The notes under the pieces are model-generated. The model did no database searches. It was not told the origin of the DNA and saw only the letters and a program-made list of their open reading frames with translations. A stretch of DNA of 6,431 nucleotides, taken from assembly GCA_036518955.1 (NCBI GenBank), contig DATDMG010000358.1:1-6431 (forward strand), read 5' to 3'. Each line of letters starts with the position of its first letter. Positions within the stretch are counted from its first letter, which is position 1. This document shows, in pieces, positions 1 through 4,430 of this stretch. A program made the position numbers and the translations under genes. Source of the DNA: DATDMG01 sp036518955. GTDB taxonomy: Bacteria > Actinomycetota > Actinomycetes > Actinomycetales > Kineosporiaceae.

Positions 1-1
1 C

Positions 2-601
2 GGGATCGGGGCGTACACCGCCGCGGCGGTGGCGACGTTCGCGTTCCGGAGCCGGCATGCCGTCGTCGACACGAACGTCCGGCGGGTACTCGCCCGGGCC
101 GTCACCGGCGCCGCGCACGCGGCGCCGTCGCTCACCGCCGCCGAGGCCCGGCTCGCCGCCGAACTGGTGCCGGACGACGACGATGTCGCCGCCCGGTGGG
201 CGGTGGCCTCGATGGAGCTGGGCGCCCTGGTCTGCACCGCGCGGGCGCCCCGGTGCGGGGACTGCCCGGTCCTGGACCGCTGCCGGTGGCAGCGGAACGG
301 CGCGCCGGAGCCTGCCGACCCGCCGCGACGCGGCCAGACCTACGCCGGGACCGACCGGTACGTGCGAGGCCTCCTCCTGGCCGCGCTGCGGGCCACCCCC
401 GAGCCCGTCGGGGCGCGCGCGCTCGCGGCCGCCGCTCCGGACGCGCTGCTGCGGGATCAGGGCCAACGCGACCGCTGCCTGGACAGCCTGGTCGCCGACG
501 GGCTGGTCGAGCCCGTGCACGGCGGCCGCTTCCGGCTGCCCTCCACGGCGGCCGCGGTGCCGACCGCGCAGGACGCGGTCCCGGGCCGGGCGGCGGAATA
601 G
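2..601 (+). CDS. mutY: A/G-specific adenine glycosylase MutY, C-terminal part (5' end cut by window edge)
   Basis: MutY removes adenine mispaired with 8-oxoguanine, starting base-excision repair that prevents G:C to T:A mutations. The visible 199 residues begin inside the helix-hairpin-helix (GIGAYTAAAV, residues 1-10). VVDTNVRRVLAR follows, and its Asp (residue 23) matches the catalytic Asp138 of E. coli MutY. The [4Fe-4S] ligands are at Cys78, Cys85, Cys88 and Cys94; the C-x6-C-x2-C-x5-C spacing is that of MutY. The catalytic Glu lies upstream of the window. Residues from about 115 to 182 (GTDRYVRGLLLAAL to GRFRLP) look like a small winged-helix tail, as in mycobacterial MutY, and no MutT-like domain follows. 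A short Ala/Pro-rich tail ends at TAG. The frame is open to the left edge, so the true start is outside. The next gene begins 39 bases downstream on the same strand, so read-through into the ABC operon is possible. Confidence 0.96.
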   Translation, partial: GIGAYTAAAVATFAFRSRHAVVDTNVRRVLARAVTGAAHAAPSLTAAEARLAAELVPDDDDVAARWAVASMELGALVCTARAPRCGDCPVLDRCRWQRNGAPEPADPPRRGQTYAGTDRYVRGLLLAALRATPEPVGARALAAAAPDALLRDQGQRDRCLDSLVADGLVEPVHGGRFRLPSTAAAVPTAQDAVPGRAAE

Positions 602-628
602 GCGAGGCGAACCGCACGGCCAGGATGC

Positions 629-633
629 GAGGA
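629..633 (+). promoter_or_regulatory. Ribosome binding site (GAGGA) of the first ABC permease
   Basis: GAGGA lies 7 bases before the GTG at 641. It supports that GTG as the start of the first permease. The nearby ATG at 625 is in another frame. Confidence 0.6.
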
Positions 634-640
634 TCGGACC

Positions 641-1462
641 GTGGGCGCGGGCGCGGTGCGAGACGCGGTTCGCACCGTCACCGTCCTGGTCGGCGCCGGG
701 TTCCGTCGGCACAGCCGCTACCACGGCGCGATCATCGGCGGCGCCGCCGCGAACACGATGTTCGGGCTGCTGCGGGCCAGCCTGGTGGCCGCGACCATCA
801 CGACCGCGGGCGGCCGGCTCGGTGGCTACGCGATCGCCACCGGCGTCACCTACGTATGGGTGACGCAGGCGCTCATCGGCCCCGCGCAGGTCTTCTACTG
901 GGAAGATCTGGCCGTCCGGGTGCGGACGGGGGACATCGTCGTCGACCTCGCCCGGCCGCTCGACCTGCAGGCCCAGTTCGGCGCCCTGGACCTCGGCCGG
1001 GCGCTGGCCGTCACCATCCCGCGGGCGGCGCCGCCCCTGACGATCGGCGCCCTCACCTTCGGGCTCTCGCTGCCGGGCGACCCGTGGGCGTACCTGGCCG
1101 GCGGCTGCGCGGTCCTTCTCGGCGTCGGCGTCTCGTTCGCCTGCCGCTACCTGGTGAACCTCTGTGCGATCTGGCTGCTCGACATCCGCGGGGTGGCCAC
1201 GGTCTACTTCACGGTGTCGACGGTGTTGTGCGGGCTCGTCGTCCCGGTGCACTGGTTCCCGGACTGGCTGGCCGCCCTGGACGCCGCCACCCCGTTCCCG
1301 TCGATCCTGCAGACGCCCGCCGACGTCCTCACCGGCCGGGTGGTCGGCCCCGCGGCCGGTCGGCTGCTGGCCGTGCAGGTGAGTTGGCTCGCCGCGGTGC
1401 TCCTCGCCGGCCGGCTCGTGCAGCAGGTCGGGCTGCGCCGGCTGGTGGTGCAGGGTGGCTGA
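641..1462 (+). CDS. ABC-2 type exporter permease, first subunit (ABC2_membrane_6 / DUF990 family)
   Basis: A 273-residue integral membrane protein, the usual length for this family. Hydrophobic segments lie near residues 28-52, 62-82, 115-145, 149-178, 183-203 and 242-262, giving about six helices. After the second helix comes RTGDIVVDLARPLDLQ (95-110); the R-x-G-x-I-x-x-D-L-x-R-P core is typical of DUF990 permeases. WFPDWL followed by the TPFPSILQTP stretch (205-226) is another family hallmark. The start is GTG at 641 with GAGGA 7 bases upstream, and the N-terminal FRRHSRYHGA fits the family. It overlaps the second permease by 8 bases, implying translational coupling. Inference: it pairs with the second permease and the downstream ATPase as one exporter in the cytoplasmic membrane. 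Relatives are labelled viologen-exporter-type after cyanobacterial proteins, but nothing here fixes the substrate. Confidence 0.9.
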   Translation: MGAGAVRDAVRTVTVLVGAGFRRHSRYHGAIIGGAAANTMFGLLRASLVAATITTAGGRLGGYAIATGVTYVWVTQALIGPAQVFYWEDLAVRVRTGDIVVDLARPLDLQAQFGALDLGRALAVTIPRAAPPLTIGALTFGLSLPGDPWAYLAGGCAVLLGVGVSFACRYLVNLCAIWLLDIRGVATVYFTVSTVLCGLVVPVHWFPDWLAALDAATPFPSILQTPADVLTGRVVGPAAGRLLAVQVSWLAAVLLAGRLVQQVGLRRLVVQGG

Positions 1463-2267
1463 GCTCGCGGCGTCCCTGCGCGCCTACCGGACCCTGCTCG
1501 GTGCCCGGCTGCACTCGCAACTCGTGTACCGCGCGTCCTTCGGCCTGGACCTCGTCGGCAGCGTGGCTGTGGCGGTGACCGACTTCACCGAGGTGTACGT
1601 CATCTTCCACAACGTCCCGACGCTCGGTGGCCTGGACGTGGGGGGCGCGTTCCTGGTGTTCGGTCTGGCGACGCTGGGCTTCGCCCTCGCCAACGCCTGC
1701 TGCGGCGAGCTGGACACCATGCCGCAGTTCATCCGGACCGGAGCGCTCGAGATCATGCTGCTGCGGCCGATGCCGTTGCTGGCCCAGATCATCACCGGTG
1801 ACGTCCGGCTGAAGCGGATCGGCGGCGCGGTGGTCGGCGGCGCCGTCCTCGCCACCGGGCTGGTCCTCGCCCACGTCACCTGGACGCCGCAGCGGGTCGC
1901 CCTCGTCGTGCTCAGCCCGCTCAGCGGAGCCCTGGTCTTCAGCGCGCTGTTCGTCGTCGCCGGCGCCGTCCAGTTCTGGCTGGTGGACGCCGCTGACGTC
2001 ACCAACGCCTTCACCTACGGCGGCGCCTACGCCTCCCGGTACTCGTCGGGAGCGATGCCGCTGCCGATCCGGCTGCTGTTCGCGTTCATCATCCCCACCG
2101 CGTTCACCGCGTACCTGCCGGCCCTCGCCGTCCTCGGTCTGCCCGGGCCGCCGTGGCTGCCGGCCTGGCTGGGCTGGTGCGCGCCGGCGGTGGGCGTCCT
2201 CGCGTGGCTGGCGGCGCTGGTCATCTGGCGGGTCGGGGTGCGGCACTACACGGGAGCGGGCGGATGA
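1455..2267 (+). CDS. ABC-2 type exporter permease, second subunit (ABC2_membrane_6 / DUF990 family)
   Basis: A 270-residue membrane protein, distantly related to the preceding permease. IRTGALEIMLLRPMPLLAQ (93-111) sits at the same place as RTGDIVVDLARPLDLQ in the first subunit, with the shared pattern R-T-G-x-[IL]-x-x-x-L-x-R-P. Likely membrane segments are near residues 28-52, 63-83, 121-141, 148-176, 203-229 and 240-260. FIIPTAFTAYLPA (211-223) is a conserved family segment, and the short C-terminal tail VRHYTGAGG is also typical. The start is GTG at 1455, inside the end of the first permease, with only a weak purine-rich GGTGG before it, so translation probably depends on coupling. Its TGA stop shares four bases (ATGA, 2264-2267) with the ATPase start. 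Inference: the second half of a heterodimeric translocation channel; substrate unknown. Confidence 0.9.
   Translation: MAELAASLRAYRTLLGARLHSQLVYRASFGLDLVGSVAVAVTDFTEVYVIFHNVPTLGGLDVGGAFLVFGLATLGFALANACCGELDTMPQFIRTGALEIMLLRPMPLLAQIITGDVRLKRIGGAVVGGAVLATGLVLAHVTWTPQRVALVVLSPLSGALVFSALFVVAGAVQFWLVDAADVTNAFTYGGAYASRYSSGAMPLPIRLLFAFIIPTAFTAYLPALAVLGLPGPPWLPAWLGWCAPAVGVLAWLAALVIWRVGVRHYTGAGG
2252..2256 (+). promoter_or_regulatory. Ribosome binding site (GGGAG) of the ABC ATPase
   Basis: GGGAG lies 7 bases before the ATG at 2264. It supports that ATG over the in-frame GTG at 2153, which lies deep inside the second permease gene. Confidence 0.65.
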
Positions 2268-3232
2268 GCGTCATCGTCGAGGTCGAGGGCCTCGTCCGGG
2301 AGTTCCAGGTGCGGACGGCGGGAGGCTGGCTGCGGCGCGGGCGCCACGTCGTCCGTGCGGTTGACGAGATCAGCTTCTGCCTGCGGCCCGGGGAGACGGT
2401 CGGCTACATCGGCGCCAACGGTGCCGGCAAGTCCACCACGATCAAGATAGTCACCGGGATCCTCACCCCCACGGCGGGCCGCGTGCGCACCTGCGGGCTC
2501 GTTCCGATCACGCACCGGCGGCGCCTGGCCCGCCACATCGGCGTCGTCTTCGGTCAGCGTTCCCAGCTCTGGTGGGACCTCCCGCTCGGCGAGTCGCTGC
2601 GCATCCTCGCGGCGATCCATCGCCTGCCCTCCGCGCGGTACCGTGACCGGCGGGACGAGTTGGTGGAGCGCCTGGACCTCGGCGACTTCCTCGATCGGCC
2701 GGTGCGCCAGCTCTCGCTGGGGCAGCGCATGCGCGGCGAGGTCGCGGCCGCGCTGCTGCACTCCCCCGAGCTGATCGTGCTCGACGAGCCGACCGTCGGC
2801 CTGGACGTGCTGAGCAAGGAGCGGCTGCGCCTCTTCCTCCTCGACGAACTGGCGGCCCATGGCCGCACCCTGCTGCTGACCACCCATGACATGGACGACG
2901 TGGAGCGGCTCTGTCGCAGGCTCCTGGTGGTCGACCGTGGCCGGCTGGTCTACGACGGTGACCAGGCCGGACTGGCGGCCCGGGTCGGCGCCCGCCGCGT
3001 GCTCGTCGTCGACCTCGCCGAGCCGTGCCCCCCGCTGGACGCCGTCCCGGGAACCACCCTGCTGTCGACGCAGGGCGGGTTGCGCCAGCGGCTGGCGTTC
3101 TCACCCACCCGGACGACGGCGGCGTCCGTCCTGCAGGCCGTCAGCGAGCGGGCCACCGTGCGAGACCTGTCCATCGAGGAGCCCGACATCGAGGACGTCG
3201 TCCGCCGGCTGTACCAGGGCAGCCAGCCGTGA
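2264..3232 (+). CDS. ABC transporter ATP-binding protein of the ABC-2 exporter
   Basis: A 322-residue cytoplasmic ATPase that should power the two permeases encoded just upstream. All nucleotide-binding motifs are intact: Walker A GANGAGKST (50-58), Q-loop Gln98 in VVFGQRSQLWW, signature LSLGQ (150-154), Walker B IVLDEP with catalytic Glu175 (171-176), D-loop GLD (179-181) and H-loop His208 in TTHDMDD. The N-terminal stretch with a basic linker (VRTAGGWLRRGRHVVRAVD) before the first strand, the FGQRSQLWWDLP segment, and a C-terminal domain of about 85 residues ending in IEEPDIEDVVRRLY are all typical of ATPases that partner DUF990 permeases. The ATG start overlaps the previous stop (ATGA) and has a good ribosome binding site. 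Any longer in-frame start would lie inside the permease gene. It is the last gene of the operon and ends 18 bases before the converging dhaK. Confidence 0.95.
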   Translation: MSVIVEVEGLVREFQVRTAGGWLRRGRHVVRAVDEISFCLRPGETVGYIGANGAGKSTTIKIVTGILTPTAGRVRTCGLVPITHRRRLARHIGVVFGQRSQLWWDLPLGESLRILAAIHRLPSARYRDRRDELVERLDLGDFLDRPVRQLSLGQRMRGEVAAALLHSPELIVLDEPTVGLDVLSKERLRLFLLDELAAHGRTLLLTTHDMDDVERLCRRLLVVDRGRLVYDGDQAGLAARVGARRVLVVDLAEPCPPLDAVPGTTLLSTQGGLRQRLAFSPTRTTAASVLQAVSERATVRDLSIEEPDIEDVVRRLYQGSQP

Positions 3233-3242
3233 TCCAGTCCGG

Positions 3243-3283
3243 GCGCCGGCTCACCAGGTGAGCGCGGGGGTGCGCACCGGCGC
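3243..3283. terminator. Possible bidirectional terminator structure at the convergent ends of the ABC operon and dhaK
   Basis: A 7-bp palindrome GCTCACC-A-GGTGAGC (3249-3263) straddles the dhaK stop codon. It sits inside a second complementary pair, GCGCCGG (3243-3249) and CCGGCGC (3277-3283), so a two-tier hairpin could form in either transcript. There is no T-run on either side, and part of the structure encodes the conserved DhaK C-terminus. GC-rich DNA gives such pairs by chance, so this is only a candidate. Confidence 0.3.
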
Positions 3284-4240
3284 GTCCCACAGGCGCAGCA
3301 GCTCGTCGTCCACCCGGAGCAGGGAGAGCGAGCACCCGGCCATGTCCAAGCTGGTGATGTAGTTCCCGACGAGGTTGCGGGCGATCCGGACGCCGGCCCG
3401 TTCCAGCAGCACGGCCGCCTCGCCGTACATCAGGTACAGCTCGATCAGCGGCGTCGCGCCCATCCCGTTGAGGAACAGGATGCTCGGGCCGCCGGTGAAG
3501 TCGAAGTCCTCCAGGATGGGCCGGATCAACATCTCGGCGATCTCCTGTGCCGGCGCCAGCGGTACCCGGCGCCGCCCCGGCTCCCCGTGGATGCCGATCC
3601 CGATCTCCATCTGGTCGTCCGGCAGGTCGAACGTCGGGCGACCGGCCGCGGGCACCGTGCACGAGGTCAGGGCCATGCCCATGCTCCGGCCGGCCGCGTT
3701 GACCGTCCGAGCGAGCTCAGCGACCTCGGCGAGGCACCGGCCCTCCTCGGCGGCCGCCCCGGCGATCTTCTCGGCCAGCACGGTGACCCCGACCCCGCGC
3801 CGCCCGGCCGTCCACGTGCTGTCCTGCACGGCGACGTCGTCGTCGATCACCACGGACGCGACGTCGACCCCTGCCTCGGCCGCCAGTTCGGCGGCAAGCT
3901 CGAAGTTCATCACATCGCCGGTGTAGTTCTTCACGATGTGCAGGACCCCGCCGCCGCCGTCCACGGCGGCCGTCGCCGCCAGGATCTGATCGGGCACCGG
4001 CGAGGTGAAGATCTCGCCCGGACAGGCGGCGTCCAGCATGCCCCGGCCGACGAACCCGGCATGCAGCGGTTCGTGACCGGAACCGCCGCCGGAGACCACG
4101 CCGACCTTGCCGCGCTGCGGGGCGTCCGCGCGCCGGACGACCCGGAGGTCGGCGTCCACGGCCAGCCCGGGATGCGCGGCTGCCATCCCCCGCAGCGCCT
4201 CGAGGACGACGGAGTCGACGCCGTTGATCAGCTTCTTCAT
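3251..4240 (-). CDS. dhaK: Dihydroxyacetone kinase, dihydroxyacetone-binding subunit DhaK
   Basis: DhaK holds dihydroxyacetone by a covalent bond to a histidine while a DhaL partner delivers the phosphate, making dihydroxyacetone phosphate for glycolysis. The 329-residue protein is a complete single-domain DhaK. Substrate-site motifs are intact: GGGSGHEP (51-58, His56), NYTGDVMNF with Asp109, and GIGIHGEPG with His218. With the ATG at 4240 as start, these three catalytic residues fall at the same numbers as in E. coli DhaK. MKKLING is also the usual N-terminus, and GGAG lies 7 bases upstream. The upstream GTG at 4267 would add nine residues without support. The C-terminus (LWDAPVRTPALTW) is the normal end. 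The odd point is context: no dhaL or dhaM follows, since the next gene downstream is the opposing ABC ATPase. It may work with a DhaL encoded elsewhere. A DhaQ-like regulatory paralogue is less likely given the intact active site. Confidence 0.96.
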   Translation of the reverse strand: MKKLINGVDSVVLEALRGMAAAHPGLAVDADLRVVRRADAPQRGKVGVVSGGGSGHEPLHAGFVGRGMLDAACPGEIFTSPVPDQILAATAAVDGGGGVLHIVKNYTGDVMNFELAAELAAEAGVDVASVVIDDDVAVQDSTWTAGRRGVGVTVLAEKIAGAAAEEGRCLAEVAELARTVNAAGRSMGMALTSCTVPAAGRPTFDLPDDQMEIGIGIHGEPGRRRVPLAPAQEIAEMLIRPILEDFDFTGGPSILFLNGMGATPLIELYLMYGEAAVLLERAGVRIARNLVGNYITSLDMAGCSLSLLRVDDELLRLWDAPVRTPALTW

Positions 4241-4247
4241 CGAAGGG

Positions 4248-4251
4248 CTCC
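4248..4251 (-). promoter_or_regulatory. Ribosome binding site (GGAG) of dhaK
   Basis: GGAG on the minus strand is 7 bases before the ATG at 4240. It decides between this start and the in-frame GTG at 4267. Confidence 0.65.
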
Positions 4252-4307
4252 GTCCCCCAGAGATCACCAGGACGGTGGGGACACCGCCCCGGTCGTTGAC
4301 GCTTCAC

Positions 4308-4336
4308 AGCATGCCGCGCGGCGTCCCCCTCGTCAC
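4308..4336 (-). promoter_or_regulatory. Weak candidate promoter for dhaK
   Basis: On the minus strand GTGACG (4336-4331) and CATGCT (4313-4308) are separated by 17 bases, a plausible -35/-10 pair that would give a leader of about 60 bases. Both boxes are poor matches to consensus. The argument is mainly positional: dhaK lies beyond the clpC terminator and needs its own promoter in 4241-4365. Confidence 0.2.
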
Positions 4337-4365
4337 CACGGCCCGACCCTCCACCAGCCGCGACA

Positions 4366-4406
4366 ACACGAACGGGCCGCCCGGTTCACGGGCGGCCCGT
4401 TCGTGT
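4366..4406 (-). terminator. Strong hairpin terminator after clpC
   Basis: A perfect 17-bp inverted repeat: the left arm 4366-4382 (ACACGAACGGGCCGCCC) is exactly complementary to 4390-4406, with a 7-base loop at 4383-4389. On the minus strand it begins 24 bases after the clpC stop. The stem is followed by TGTCG rather than a long T-run, as is common for actinobacterial intrinsic terminators. It should insulate dhaK from clpC transcription. The rest of the 190-base gap (4241-4430) shows only the dhaK leader, with no further gene. Confidence 0.85.
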
Positions 4407-4430
4407 GCCTTCGAGTCGGCCTTCGAGAGG

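Noticed and set aside
196..1578. Long open frame on the plus strand overlapping mutY and the first permease
   Set aside because: The translation is Arg/Gly/Pro/Ala-rich low-complexity sequence in a shifted frame of recognisable genes, the usual shadow in high-GC DNA.
1329..2246. Minus-strand open frame of 305 codons, antisense to the second permease
   Set aside because: It is composed of Gln/Arg/Glu/Asp-rich shadow sequence from a hydrophobic protein on the other strand.
2153..2263. Longer N-terminus for the ABC ATPase from an in-frame GTG
   Set aside because: It would add 37 non-family residues inside the second permease gene. The ATG at 2264 has a good ribosome binding site and an ATGA overlap.
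4241..4267. Nine-residue N-terminal extension of DhaK from GTG at 4267
   Set aside because: The ATG at 4240 gives the standard MKKLI start, a GGAG at proper spacing, and catalytic residue numbers equal to E. coli DhaK.
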